Shown: in pieces, positions 45,027 to 56,948 of the stretch
Position numbering within the stretch: position 1 is the stretch's first letter
Layout of the letters: every line of letters starts with the position of its first letter
Source of the DNA: Aquanectria penicillioides
Taxonomy: Eukaryota > Ascomycota > Sordariomycetes > Hypocreales > Nectriaceae
Length of the DNA stretch: 64,000 bases
NCBI GenBank assembly: GCA_003415625.1
Contig: PYIU01000001.1
Location: 6,698,210-6,762,209 of the forward strand
Direction: 5' to 3'
Translations under genes and position numbers: made by a program
The notes under the pieces: model-generated
The model's input: the letters and a program-made list of their open reading frames with translations, nothing else
Database searches by the model: none
Told to the model about the DNA's origin: nothing

Positions 45027-46758
45027 ATGAGCAAAGCAGTTCTAGCTCAAAGATTTTCTGGTATGGTTCAACCAGCGCCACCATCGCCAGCACCATCGCC
45101 AGCACCATCCAGCGACGGATACCTTCGACAGCCATCAGTCATGAGCTCCACGGCGAATACATCCAATCCACGATACGAAGCAAGTCCAGACTACAAGGCG
45201 ACGGATCATTTGAATTTTCAGGCCAAGCTCGGGTCTTCCGGTCATGATAATGACTGCATCGATCAACAACCCTCACATTTCTGTTCTCAGAAGAATCCTG
45301 AAACGTCTCTGGTACGTTCATATTTTTACACTCATCCACAATTGCCACTCGGGAGTTGCAATTCTTACAAACATCGCAGGCGGAATATCCGGCGGGATAC
45401 CTGGCGGAGTGTCCATTCAGACACGAAACCCCCGGAAATTCCTACGGACCACTACCTGGAGATTCAGGTTATGATGTGAGCGTGGCATGATCTCAAACCA
45501 ATGCAATATATTAACTCTGCCCCAGTTTCGTGGACCGTACACACCAGAGGCATCTCCCCCGACACCTAGTCCGGCCAACGATTCGATCGCCGCTCGTATC
45601 GGCCGCAGCATCTCCAAGACGTCTATCCCAGGGAGATCCTTAAGCGTCAGGAGTGGGCGCGTGCAGAAGCGCATCAAAGGCCCAAAGCAACGGAAGACAT
45701 CCTCCATACTCTCCAAACCTCTGAGCGAGCTTGCCAAGGATATGCCCAACGTCCCAGTAGCTGACATTGCAGCGTTTGTCACTCGCCCAGCCGAGGAAAG
45801 GCTTGCGGAAACGTCTCGGAATAAGAAAGTCGGTCAGGTCAAACGTCCAATGAATGCATTCATGCTCTACCGCAAGGCCTATCAAGAGGTTGCAAAAACA
45901 CAATGCAGTCAAAATAACCACCAACTCGTTTCCAAGGTGTGTGGTGCTGGTTGGCCCATGGAATCGGATCAAGTCCATGTCATGTTCAATGAATGGGCCA
46001 AAACTGAACGAAGCAATCATCAAAATGCGCATCCAGGATACAAGTTCACGCCTTCCAAGCCTCGAAGGGGCAAGCCAAGCGACAGTGCAGAGGGAAGTGT
46101 CATTATCTATTCAGATATTGATGACCCCGACTGGATCGCAAGTCATGAGCTTGCGAGCAGGGCCTCCCGAAAACCAGCAACAAGGCATGGGTCGCGGCCC
46201 GCCGAAACTCGTTCTCTCACATATGAGCACCTAGTCGAGAGTTTGGAGAACCAATCAATTGCACCTTACCAAGACGTGTATCAGTATTCAACTTCAGCAA
46301 GAGCCCAATCATTACCCTACAACCAGATTGACTCATCTCCTCACAACCATCAGTTCCATCCTCCATCAATGTTGAGCTGCATGCAGCCCAACATGGTCAG
46401 ACACTCGCCCCCAAATCTCGACTATGCCTTTGAACTCCGAGATGGCAGTGCAGAAATTCTCAACGCGTACCGAACAGGTTTTGGAACACCAAATGATCCA
46501 TTCATTGAACCTCCTTTTTTTACAGAGGAAACATATAATGAAGTGCCTGCAAATGCTTCTATTTGTACCGTTGAGACAAACTGGCAAACTCCTGTGGGCA
46601 GTGTTTACGATGTGGAACCGGTGGTAGCAGGATATAGCAACGTATCACCACACGATGCCTATCTTCGAGGCACGCACGAGGACTGGACGGTGGAGGAGCT
46701 TGATGAAGCTGGGCAATTTGAACAGTGGATTACCCAGACTGAGCAGGGTCTGTTGTGA
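45027..46758 (+). CDS. HMG-box transcription factor, Ste11/FMF-1-like
   Basis: Exons: join(45027..45311, 45380..45475, 45526..46758), 537 residues, phase-0 introns with GTACGT and GTGAGC donors. One HMG box at about 230-305 starts VKRPMNAFMLYRKAYQ, contains QNNHQLVSKVCGAGW and ends HPGYKFTPSKPRR. The NNHxxxSKxxGxxW spacing and the following YK-TP-K tail are those of the S. pombe Ste11 / Neurospora FMF-1 type, which control sexual development, and differ from the mating-type MAT1-2-1 box. The N-terminus is Pro/Ser-rich (APSPAPS repeats) and the C-terminal half is acidic and Asn/Ser/Tyr-rich, ending WTVEELDEAGQFEQWI, a possible activation segment. The start at 45027 is the first Met with plausible sequence; an in-frame ATG at 44841 would add 62 residues. 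The specific orthology is moderately sure. Confidence 0.8.
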
Positions 46759-47126
46759 AGTGTACATGTCAAAGGCTCGCGAGGCCGGCGTTCCGGGCAT
46801 AGAAATGGTGTTGGGTTAGAATCCCTCTCTCCTTTGTTGATTTGGAATTTGATTTCGGGTAGTATCATTTGCTAGCCAATAAATCTTGGTATTTCATCAC
46901 TCTTCAAATCTAGTCGAGGCCGCTTTACGACGAAGTTGTTTGATTTTGTATTTTAATTTGAGTTTTATGAGGTACCTAGGTAGAAGGCGCCCTCACTTCG
47001 CCTGTTGCGGGTCGGCTTAGTCATGCGACTCGTCCCATCAGCCAGCCAGGCTCCTCTCCTTCAGCGACCTGTCCCTAATAAACACTTGATTCGAGCACGC
47101 GAAACCCGACACACGCCGCCCACACA
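46759..47126. promoter_or_regulatory. Intergenic, EMC5 promoter
   Basis: 368 bases between tandem genes. A GGTACCTAGGTAG motif copy lies at 46971-46983, about 145 bases upstream of the EMC5 ATG. Confidence 0.45.
46971..46983. repeat. TACCTAGGTA motif
   Basis: GGTACCTAGGTAG, a complete copy of the intergenic palindromic motif. Confidence 0.55.
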
Positions 47127-47593
47127 ATGGCTTGGGTCTCCAGCACAGTTACAGTAGCCGGTCTTGTGCTTCTTGCACACGCGTAAGTCTTCTCGGATAT
47201 ATATCTCTAGATTTTAGCTAATCGCCTCGAATCAGGTGTTATTCAGCGCAAGAGCACTCGGCCATCTCATCATCATCAGCCCATCACATGCAACCACAAC
47301 AGCTCTCAACAAGCTCTCTGCCGATTGATATATCCATTGAAGCACTGGTGGCAACGCTTGTAGTGGCCTTGGGGTTGGTTTGGGGCTCCCCAAAACTCCG
47401 ACCGATCCAATGGAACGAGTGGGCTGGCAAGATTGAGCGTGAGGGCGAGGCCGGGTTCCTTTCTAGTAGTGGAGACGTGGACAAGGACTACCAAGGCAAC
47501 CCGTTCAGTGCATTAGAGGTGCGGCCAAGTTTTTTGGACATCCGCAAGCAACGTCGCGAGTTTTTGGACTGGGTCAAAGCTAGCAGCAGATGA
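47127..47593 (+). CDS. EMC5: EMC5 (MMGT-type), ER membrane protein complex subunit 5
   Basis: Exons: join(47127..47182, 47236..47593), 137 residues. Exon 1 ends in the first membrane segment (WVSSTVTVAGLVLLAHA). The GTAAGT intron joins to CYSAQEHSAI..., restoring the family's LFALAHAAFSAAQH-like pattern. The second half has LPIDISIEALVATLVVALGLVW, matching the LPIDI-xxxTL membrane helix of EMC5, then a soluble tail with NPFSALEVRPSFLDIRKQRREF that resembles the RPSFxxxxxRxxxF end of the family. EMC5 is a membrane core subunit of the same insertase as EMC6, which is also encoded in this window, 41 kb away and unlinked in regulation as far as can be seen. Confidence 0.92.
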
Positions 47594-48187
47594 TCGTGCC
47601 TCCCCAGGATAGTTCAACAATAGGGCGAATCAAGAGGGCCAAGGCATGTAATCCATGATTTCTCGCATGTTCATGGATCGAGTAGAATCTAATAACAAGA
47701 TTCAATAATTCTTCAACATCTAATTCGTGTGGCTTGTATCAACCGACGCCTTGAACTATATCCAAATAGGAAGTACCGACCAGAGTAGCCTTCATCATCC
47801 ATCACTTATACCAGAAGTGAAGTATCTGAGCTAAACAATGTGTCTCGGAGCTTTTCCTAGGAATTTTAGTAGTGTACGTGTGTGTACATGGAATCTACGT
47901 GTGCGACGCACTTTCTTGAAGAATGCTACTCTATCATTGCTCGGCTCACTTTAGCCAGGACCTCCTTCCCCCATCCTTCCCAATCATTTGGCAGTGCTCC
48001 AGCACGAGACAAATCCAGGCAGGTAGTGGAATTCGTCACTATCATCCTGCTTCAACTTTTAGCACACGACGAGCTGCCCATTTATTAGTCTGTCTCCGGC
48101 TTGATGTTTGCCTTTAGGTCTGACCTATGCCGTTATCTCGCCTAGCGACGGCAATCATTCTCTTGAATCGAGCTGCCAGTACGAGTA
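47594..48187. other. Intergenic EMC5/MSH5
   Basis: About 0.6 kb with no gene or element seen. The exact end depends on the uncertain MSH5 first exon. Confidence 0.4.
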
Positions 48188-51100
48188 TTGCCTTCTCCCG
48201 GAATGTTTCGAGCGGGTGCATCGGGGACTGCGGTCGTGGGGCCGCATGGCCAAGCCTGGAGTCCGGGCAGGGAATACGAGAGTACCAATAGGTTGAGCAG
48301 TGGTTCGTCAAGAATAAGACAAACCCTGAGATCGTATGAGCTCTGTGAACAGAATCAAACAGCCAGTTTGGACCATCCGCATCGGTTTCTGATTCGGAGA
48401 ATAGGGATCCGGCTAATCCACCATCGTTTGGCCACCAGAATGTTAGTACGAATGCCAGCGTTGAGTCCATGTTCCAGGAGGTTATCATGGCCATTGATGT
48501 GGGGGAAAACTCTACAATTGGATGTGCCTATTTTTCCACCTCAGATGGCGTGCTCTATCTTTCAGAGGACATTGTGATGGCGAAGATGGACATCGCTGAA
48601 CAATTGTTGATCCATGGGCAACCAACCACTCTACTCGTATCGGCCAGGGCTCCCGAGGACTTCTACAAATATTTGGAAAAAGAATGTACTTCTTCAACGA
48701 AAAGTATGTATTCGTCACAATACAGTTTAGTCGACAGCAAAAATGGTTTCTAACATCCAGCCCATGATTTAGCTCACGAAATCATTTTTCGCGGCTTGCA
48801 ATCGCATGAGTTCTCGCCTGTCTCCGCTCAAGAAAGGCTCATCAATCTCACAGTAGACCATGGATCATTCGTTCAAGATATCTTCACTGTTGGGGATGAC
48901 AGTAACGATACGACGAACATCATAGCTCAATCAAATGGAGTTGTAGGACAAGAATCGCGTGTTTTCAAATCACTCCGCATCGGTTCATGCGTTGACCTTA
49001 GTAATCGGGTATCTGTGAGTTTTTTTGGCATATGTTCAGTCCTCAAACTTATCCTCACCTTGCTAGGTTGGTTGTGCTGGAGCAATCTTGGGGGATCTTC
49101 ATCACCGCCGATCACCTAGCTTCCTGCCTGATGGACAGGTCGCCGGAGTTCTCTTCCGCGTTCGAGCAATTAAAACGTTCTCACTTTCGTCATTCATGTT
49201 TGTTGGTTCGGATGCTTTGTCGTCGCTTCAAATTATCCAGAGGGAACCCCATCCCAACAGCCAAGTTTGGGGTCCTGATCATACCAGAGGCAACGCCAAG
49301 GAAAGCCTGTCTGTCTATGGGTTATTCCACTATCTAGCGTCTACCCCCAAGGTCGTACACACCTGCGCCAGATCTTTCTACGTCCCATCTTAGACCTGAA
49401 ACAGATAAAAGAAAGACAAAGAACCATCTCAGCCCTACTACAGTCAGACAATGCAGATAATCTAGGTCAAATCACCATGTGTTTGCGCAAAATTCGAAAT
49501 ATTCGATCGACGTTACTTCATTTACAAAAGGGAATCGAATTCCCTTCCCCTAACCATGCTTTTGACCGGGGGGTATGGTCCACAATCCAAAACTTTACAA
49601 TTCAGGCTTTGGGGCTGCGAAAGACTTTAGCTTCATTGAAAAATTGCTCGAACCTCAATATAATCTGCAAGGTACGCCATCATCATACGGAATCATTTAC
49701 CAAACCATGGATGGCGCTTATTTTCCATCAAATGAAGGTCTTACACTGTTTATCCAACCCCAATTTAGCAGCAGTAGGCGACATGATCAACAGAACAATC
49801 GATTTTGACCAATCAAAATGCCGGCACAGGTCATCTGTCAAGACTGGAGTAGATTCCAAACTCGATGAGCTCAAGAGACAATACGATGGGATGGACAGCT
49901 TCTTAACCGAAATAGTTAATCAGATGAATCAAGACCTTCCAGAGTGGGCTCGTCAGTACGTTCGATCGTGCATCTTCTTACCTCAAATTGGGTTTCTCAC
50001 TGTTGTTGAGCCCAATCTCGAAACTGGAAATGGTCAGTATGAAGGGGAAGGCGTGAAAGGGGCTGCCTGGGAGAAGCTCTTTTCAGCCGAGGGGATGGTG
50101 TGTTACAAAAATAGTTATATGAAAGAACTAGACAATCAATACGGAGACATTTACTGTCAAATTGGAGGTAAGGATACACAGCCTGACGCCATCTACATCC
50201 TCGTCCTAACATTGTCGAAGACAGGGAAGTAGAGATCATCCACGCTCTTGCCGATCGAGTACTAGAACATGAAAGCGTTCTTGTTTCAGCGTCAGATATT
50301 TGTGGAGAATTCGATGCTCTCCTGGCGCTTGCCTTAGGTGCCAAAAGATATGAATGGCGAGCACCCCAAGTGGTTGAATCAAGCGTCATTGAGATCGAAG
50401 GCGGTCGTCATCCCCTTCAAGAACTTGTTGTGCCATCTTTTGTCCCCAACGACTGTTACATCGGGTCAGGTGCATTCGTTGATGCCGAATCCACAGAGGG
50501 TCTACCACAGGCCCTAGTTCTCACTGGGCCAAATCATTCGGGTAAAAGCGTATATCTGAAGCAGGCGGCTATTATTGTCTACCTTTCCCATATTGGCAGC
50601 TTTGTACCTGCCCATAGAGCTACTATCGGGCTTACAGATAGGATTCTAACTTGCATGTCAACAGGAGAGAGCATGTCTAATGCCGAGAGCGCATTTACTA
50701 CAGATATGAAGCAAGCGGCGTTGTCAACAAGGTTCTCTACATCAAAAAGCTTCATAATAATAGATGAGTTCGGAAAGGGCACGAACTCAGATGATGGGTC
50801 GGGCCTATTAGCCGCGCTATTGGATCACTTCCTTTCGCTGAATCGTGATTCTCCGCGACTCCTGGTAGCAACGCACTTCCATGAGGTTTTTGAAGTCACA
50901 GATTTGGGAAAGCATACTAAACTCAGTCTGGCACATCTTGATGTTCAGGTTGATTGCAATGCATCACAAGCCGAAGACCAAGTAAACTACCTTTTCAGTT
51001 TCTCCTATGGCTACAGTAAGTCAAGTTTTGGCGGCAGATGTGCGGCATTAAATGGGGTTCCAAGTACAGTTGTTGATCGTGCGGAGTCAATCTCACAGCT

Positions 51101-51305
51101 TCTAGCCAAAAATGAAGACCTTCGTGGAGTGTGCAGTCGGCTATCTCCTGATGAAGAAAAGCAGCTATATGAATCAGAAATGGTAGCACGCCTTTTTTTG
51201 GGTGAAGCCTTCGAAAGGGTTGACAAGCACAACACTAACACCACTAGACGGTTGTTGAACGAAATCTTGTCATTCGATAAGCTGAAATCAGATAGGGTAC
51301 TTTGA
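48188..51305 (+). CDS. MSH5: MSH5, meiotic MutS homologue (one apparent frameshift)
   Basis: Model: join(48188..48281, 48353..48703, 48773..49014, 49067..49671, 49738..50167, 50221..51305), about 935 residues if one base is added. The ATPase domain is clear: Walker A GPNHSGKSVYLKQ, then GSFVPA, ESMSNAESAFTTDMKQAA, Walker B IIIDEFGKGTNSDDG and the ATHFHEVFE switch. DEFGKGT in place of DExGRGT marks MSH5 rather than MSH4. MSH5 pairs with MSH4 in meiosis to stabilise crossover intermediates. At a run of five C (49344-49348) the frame must gain one base: upstream reads SVYGLFHYLASTP, downstream QGRTHLRQIFLRPILDL, contiguous in the family. All other exons are intact, so an assembly error is more likely than a pseudogene. 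The first exon is uncertain; an ATG at 48469 (MFQEVIMAIDVG) is a safe minimal start. Confidence 0.88.
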
Positions 51306-52891
51306 GGTCACTGGAATGGGAGCTGTATCTGCGTTTTCAAAGGAGAAGTCTAGAAGTCTGAGTCCATACGGGGTTTCATCTAGACGAATAGCGTAGAAGC
51401 AAATCAAGGTGCTTGTCGGTTTACCCTTTCCGGGAAAAGATCCAATGAGGCTGTCTTATCTATGGCGTGGACGCATAACCTGTGTCCTAGGGTATAGGTT
51501 CCAGTTTTATGGGATTCAAATTTTCTCAATGTAACTTCCAACGAGAGCCTCTCCTTATCCAACCCAATAATGACATCACAAATGCTAATACCAGCGAGGT
51601 CGTCTCTTAGAGAGTCCTAGGCAAGCATTAAGGATGTGAATGCATTCTGTTTTGCACGACCCAGTCCCAAATATTCGGTCACAGGTATATTTCAATGTGA
51701 GGCTTAGTCTGAATTAGCATGGTTCTAGTAATGGAGCACATAGTTCACAGTGATTTGGCCTCGTTCGGTCGCCTCTAATGTTGAAGAACCCACTTGACGG
51801 GTGCTTGGTGAAAGAAGCAGTTTTACTCTCGAGAATGGATTAACCCTAGGGCTTGTTAAAGGAACCGAACCGTTGGTATGGATATTAATAGGAATTTCCG
51901 ATTTCAAGGTATTCTCCGAGATTGATAAAATGATTTATCCTAACACCTTATCGCATATTCGCTAACAGAGGTCTGCGAGGAGTGGTTTCTTAGGGCAAGC
52001 ATGAAAGCAGAAAATAGATATAAAGCATAGGTATCCTTGCATTTGGTACCTCAAGACCTGTAGCGGCTACCGAATAAGGGAAAGTTTTGGTAATGGGTGG
52101 ATGAAGATATACTGGCTAAGTCCCAAAGTGCGCTGTTGGAGTATGCATAATTGCCAACCGTGGGTACAATAACACCGGCTTTACTTGGTTGTCGATCATG
52201 TGGGGCCGAAAATTGCAGATAGGCCTTGTGGCATCTTCTTGTTATTCATTCACGTTTCCATGATATTGTTTGTTGCATCCTCGCTAGTAAATTGAGCATC
52301 ACGGCAGGGCAATGTTAACCCTCATTTATCCTAATCCCAATATCTATAAAGTTCAAAACGCAAAAACAAGTGGGCAGTTGCCAAGGTTTCTTAGGAATGT
52401 CATGTCTCTGTTCCTTGCGGCTCATTTTCACTAATAATTCCACAGAATATGTCCAATCGAGCCTATGTACGATGAATCGACCAACCAGGGTCAAGGCCAC
52501 GACTAAATGCTCCCTCCTTCGGTAACCAAGACGCCAAATTTAAAACCCAAATGAAGATCTATACAAATCACCATCGACCCCAGGAGTTTCATGCTTTGTT
52601 CGCATGCGTGATCAGACAAATCAGGTCTTTACGATCGCACTATGTCCACCTATTCAGCTCCATTCACTTGAAGGATGAGATGTGCGAAGTACCATTCCGT
52701 TGATAAAAGTTGGGTTTGCTGAAGCATAAACCATAAATCATTCCTCCATGTTCTAGGTGGAGCTCCCACTGCTATTCAATGCTCTCCAAGGGCAGAAAGA
52801 AAGCAAATCATCGTTATCTTAAATCAGTCCAAATACACGGTTGAAGTGCCACCAACGCTGAGCTTGAAACCATTGCAGAGGCACAGTGCCC
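51306..52891. other. Intergenic, convergent 1.6 kb
   Basis: Two 3' ends face each other across this unusually long convergent gap. Open frames are short and without protein character. No repeat or RNA gene recognised. Confidence 0.4.
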
Positions 52892-53641
52892 TTAGGCAAC
52901 AATGCCAAACACGGCCATGGCAATACTGAAGCCTGCGAGCAGCAAGTCAACCCTAGACGCAAGGGAGGCGTTTGATGCATATTTTGAACAGGCTGTGGCT
53001 TTCAGGTTTGAACATGCCTGGGAGCTCAAACTTGAACAGATTGAGGTTGCCGAGGTACCTGTGACAGTGCCACCACCTGTGACAGTAGTTCCTCCGCCGT
53101 TAGGTACAGCGATCGTCACCCCATACTGTCCGCCACTCTGGAGGAATGTCAAACAGGCATTGTAGTTGTCGGAGCAGTCGGTGACGGCAGAACTACAAGA
53201 GTCTCTGTTGCTGTACGAGGTCGGAGCATACGGGAACGAAAAGTATTGATTGGAGACGTATGAAGCCAGCGCCGTTGGCTTGCCGGTGGCTGAGGCCGGT
53301 GCTGTTCCGGTACAAACAGCACTGGGGGCGGATTAGCTCTGGCATTACAGGAAGGCGGACATAATGGTAGGAAGCCCTACTCACCCGGAAGGACAACAAG
53401 CCGGACTACTATTGGCGTCAAGCGCGCAGGTCTGTCCATCTTGACAACAAATGCCGCTAAACAGCTGACCAAGTTCCTCGGAACATTGAAATGTGTTGGA
53501 AGGGCAAGCATCAGCCCTCTCGAGGAGTAGATTCGCCGCGGAAGCATATGTTGCTGTAGCTGTCGCTTCGGCAATAAAGGCAGATGCTGAAGGCAGCTCA
53601 GCCCCGAGCAGGGCCAGCCACAACCACCAGCCTTGAATCAT
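52892..53641 (-). CDS. Secreted GPI-anchored cysteine-rich protein
   Basis: Two exons, complement(52892..53321, 53385..53641), give 228 residues. The intron has a GTGAGT donor and CCCCAG acceptor, phase 2. The N-terminus is a signal peptide (MIQGWWLWLALLGAELPSASA). The body has a chitin-binding-like cysteine spacing, ACPSNTFQC...GICCQDGQTCALD...ACCPSGAVC, then CSSAVTDCSDNYNAC. A Gly/Thr-rich linker (NGGGTTVTGGGTVTG) follows. The end SNASLASRVDLLLAGFSIAMAVFGIVA is a hydrophobic tail after small residues, fitting a GPI attachment signal. It should sit on the outer membrane face or cell wall. No enzyme motif is seen and the ligand is unknown. Confidence 0.82.
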
Positions 53642-54220
53642 GATGCTTTGATGAAGCGGCAGATAGAGTTCCAGGAAACAAGGCGGTGTGATTGAAGGTT
53701 ACCGGCGAGAGATATGGGTGCAATTGAGAGATGACGCGATAGAGGGAGGTTTTGAGAATATTCAAGCAACAAACCACAAGGAAAGAACTATTGGGTTCTG
53801 AGACGGCAACCAGGGCAGCTTTTGGCGGATCCTTTGGCGTCGTTGAGGCTCTAGCTCAAAGGGGGGACAACATCCGGTGGGTGTAGGCTGAATGCTCGTT
53901 ATACCTATCCCATTCTGTTGCAGTGCATGGTTGCGGACCACTCTTGGGCACTTGGGTCGGCTCATCAGTAACGACGGCTGGGAGCTGACAAGGCGTGGAA
54001 TGATGTCATTGGTGGTTGACCAGTTGTCAGAGCAACCCCGCACCCACAACCCACCACGCAACCACTATGCGATTCTCGACACCTCCTAATTCCATGCTTA
54101 GGTCGTAGGGTACTTAATTGAATACTTAAATAAAGAAAACAAGGGGAGGTAAGCCCTGCGTGGCCATACAAAACACCATGTCCAGTCACAGTCACAGTCA
54201 CAGACGCAAACGCAGACTTA
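53642..54220. promoter_or_regulatory. Intergenic, promoter of the GPI-protein gene
   Basis: About 0.58 kb between two tandem minus-strand genes. The tandem word TCACAG(TCACAG)n at about 54185-54202 lies just beyond the next gene's stop. No gene seen. Confidence 0.4.
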
Positions 54221-55111
54221 TCAGTGTCCGCGAACGTGGGCTAGGATCTGTCTCAACCGATCCAGCGCCCTCGTCTCCAACGACCGACTCAAAACGTCGT
54301 CGTTCAATGTCAACTCTTCAACTTCTCGCCGAGCCTCTGTTGCCAGCGGTCCCAGGTCTCCCCAAACATGATCAGTGTAAGAGGAAAGTACATCGCTCCA
54401 CTGATGAAGCCAAATCCTTCGCGCTTCCTCTGGGTCTGATGTTCCTAAGTGAAATAGCGTATCCTGGGCTGGAGCACTTGGCTGGAGAAAATCAGGAGTG
54501 AAATTAAGCATATCATCCCAGTGTAGCTCGAGGGAACTGGAGTTGAAAAGTGCCTCGCGGAGCTTCGCTGCCATCGCAGGAGAGAGGTCATCCTCAACTT
54601 CAGTGTCATTGAAGGTCCCTGCCGACATAGACTCGAGCTCCTCGGACCGTTCGTCAAGGAGATTGGCGACTGCCTCGCCGTCTACTTGCTCTTGCTGAGC
54701 AATCGACGAGTGAATTTGATGGGCATGTTGGAAGCTCAATGGCAAGGCGTCCGCACTGACGAAGTCATTGAAAGCTTGAGATGCAGAGCTCGACCCCAGT
54801 GGCGTGTGTGTTCGAATAGATTCTCGCACCACTGAAGATTGCAATCTGTGCGAAGACGCCTCGCCTGCTGTTGACGAACCTTTCTCGACACCGCGGAAGG
54901 TTGCGGCACGCTTTTCACCAGTCTGGATCCCAACCAAATCTGGCCCAGCTGTCAACGCGTTGAGAGCTAGCTTTCCAGACGCTTGAAAACGATCGGCGAT
55001 AGACCTAGAATTTTGAGGGCATGTGTCTTTATCCTTGCCCTTGCCAGTGCTAGATACCCCGCCGTCATCTTCGTGTCTGCGTATGTCATTGTTCTCGTCT
55101 TGTTCTCCCAT
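54221..55111 (-). CDS. Acidic protein of unknown function
   Basis: Intronless frame of 296 residues starting MGEQDENNDIRRHEDDGG. The N-terminal half is polar and probably disordered (charged start, IADRFQASGKLALNAL near 38-53, Ser/Thr-rich centre, then SQAFNDFVSADALPLSFQ). The C-terminal 130 residues look folded: LSPAMAAKLREALF, HWDDMLNFTPDFLQ, SDPEEARRIWLHQWSDVLSSYTDHVWGDLGPLATEARREVEEL and a helical end LRQILAHVRGH. I do not recognise a named domain. The codon use and the long ordered C-terminus support a real gene, and similar lineage-specific proteins seem to exist in related fungi. No membrane segment or signal peptide. Confidence 0.7.
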   Translation of the reverse strand: MGEQDENNDIRRHEDDGGVSSTGKGKDKDTCPQNSRSIADRFQASGKLALNALTAGPDLVGIQTGEKRAATFRGVEKGSSTAGEASSHRLQSSVVRESIRTHTPLGSSSASQAFNDFVSADALPLSFQHAHQIHSSIAQQEQVDGEAVANLLDERSEELESMSAGTFNDTEVEDDLSPAMAAKLREALFNSSSLELHWDDMLNFTPDFLQPSAPAQDTLFHLGTSDPEEARRIWLHQWSDVLSSYTDHVWGDLGPLATEARREVEELTLNDDVLSRSLETRALDRLRQILAHVRGH

Positions 55112-56948
55112 GTTGATGGCGAGGGAGAGGGATCAATCAAAATGATTCTGAAATAGGAGCTCCAGGATCAGAATACGCCAGACATCAAATGGTGGGGAAA
55201 ATAATGGTAGAGATCGTTCGTCTTTGGAGTAACGAATTGTTTGAAATGGCACCCCAGTCAGAACAAGTTTAAATTTCGGTATAGTCAATTTGTGTGTATC
55301 AAGTAGCTTCCAGTGAATCAGAATATATCGAGCGGACGAACGGGTGCGGATCCAGTCGGGTCCCTCGACAAGGCGGCCGAGGTCGAGTGAGGCACCACCC
55401 GTGGGCAAGGCCAGTGTTCCCAGCTCAGGTGTCATTCTTCCTGCACAACAACACATTCTAGGCCCGGGAACGGATATGACCCCACGTGCCCATATGCCTA
55501 CCCTAGAGCATCAACGCATCTATGCAAATTAGTGAATGCTACAAAGATACTCAGATATGCAACCAATACAGCGAGTGTGCTTGCTCACATTAGGTAACTA
55601 AGTAAATTTAGGGATTTACGAGCTTAATGGTTCATTGTTGCTGTGGATGACGGGAGGTAGGTGAGGCGAGGCGAGGCGAGGAGGCTTTGGTGGTTCCCCT
55701 CGTAAATGGCACCAGTGCTCCGTGCAACACACGTTTGAGATGGCAAGGCTCATCAAATATGTCGGTGGAGCTGGAGAGAACAACATACAAGAAATCCAAA
55801 GAGCACATTAGCTAATTGAATCACCAAGATGATGAGCTGAATACTGTACCTATGTGCATCGCTTGACGAGACGGAGGGGACCTAGCCGCTTGCGGAAGCT
55901 ACAGACTGATAAGGAGGGGTGTTGCTCACATCTTGGGCCAGAAGCTCCAACTGCTCCAACATTACCTAGGTACCTACCTACCTACCTACCTAGGTACCTA
56001 CCTAGGTAGTTTACGGAGTAGAGCACTAGGTATTACAGCATGCGGAGCCAGGCGGGGAGTCTACAACCTTAGAGACGGGAGGTACCGACCCAACGGGGCA
56101 TGTACTGGCCACTGTTCCGACGCTGCAGCAGTACCTCATGCGTTGACCAAGGCCTCGCGCTCTTGTTAAATTTACCAAGTCCAACCAGCCAGCGTGTGTT
56201 ACTACGGGCCCAAGTACCCAAAAAAACACCCACACCCAACCAGCAGCACCCGCACCCGCACCGCACCGCACCTCACACATCATCGAGCACACGCACCAAC
56301 CCCATCACACCTGTCCCGTCCCATCCCAAATCAATCTTGCACCTCACCCTTGGGCCCTGCTGCGTCACATCCCTCGCCCTAAACTCCGTTCTCTCAATCA
56401 TCCCCAGCTCTCCGCGGCATCCCTTGGCCTTCATCTTCATTCTCCTCTCCTACCCCCCCTCCCCCTCCCCGCGGTTCTGACCGACACTTCGACCGCCTCG
56501 CCGCCTTTCTTCCTGTCGTCGCTCCGGTGCTTGCTATTGCTAGCTGCTGCCCTTGCGCTCGCCCACCCAACCCTCAACCCACCAACAACCGCCTCAGACA
56601 TTCGGAGACCTACATCATCCATTTGCCATCCATATTCAAACCTTGCACCTCCAGCCGACGATCACCGAACGCTGCCTGCTTAGGCTCCCGGCCGCTGAAT
56701 ACCAACAGACCAACACAATATCGACGACGCCACAGAACGGCATACCTTCCCGCAAGTCAAGGCGGATTCTGCTGCAGCTTTGCTCCGACCCTCTCCTTCC
56801 GCCTTGCCCGCGCTGGTTGTGTTGCTCACCGCGACGAAATTTGTATCCCGCCTATCTTCTCGGTCCCCGCTATCGCTTCCACTTTCTCCTCGACACCTCT
56901 GGATACTCGCCCGCACCAGCCTAGACCCCGCTGTCGCTGCTCACCAAA
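55112..56948. other. Intergenic, 1.8 kb divergent region with a pyrimidine-rich CDC55 leader
   Basis: Divergent promoters for the unknown acidic protein and CDC55. It carries the largest TACCTAGGTA array of the window (55963-56009) and a GGCGAGGCGAGG repeat near 55,668-55,680. From about 56,220 to 56,940 the plus strand is strongly C/T-rich and probably the CDC55 5' leader. No separate gene could be supported. Confidence 0.5.
55963..56009. repeat. TACCTAGGTA/CTAC tandem array
   Basis: Repeated TACC units flanked by two TACCTAGGTACC palindromes, 47 bases in total. It can fold into a long hairpin because the units TACC and GGTA pair. Confidence 0.75.

Noticed and set aside
45841..46070. HMG box as the mating-type gene MAT1-2-1
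   Set aside because: The NNHxxVSKVCGxGW spacing and YKFTPSK tail fit the Ste11/FMF-1 type, and none of the usual mating-locus neighbours (SLA2, APN2) is present.
48000..51305. MSH5 as an old pseudogene
   Set aside because: Only one frame break exists, in a C run, and every intron and ATPase motif is intact; an assembly error is simpler.
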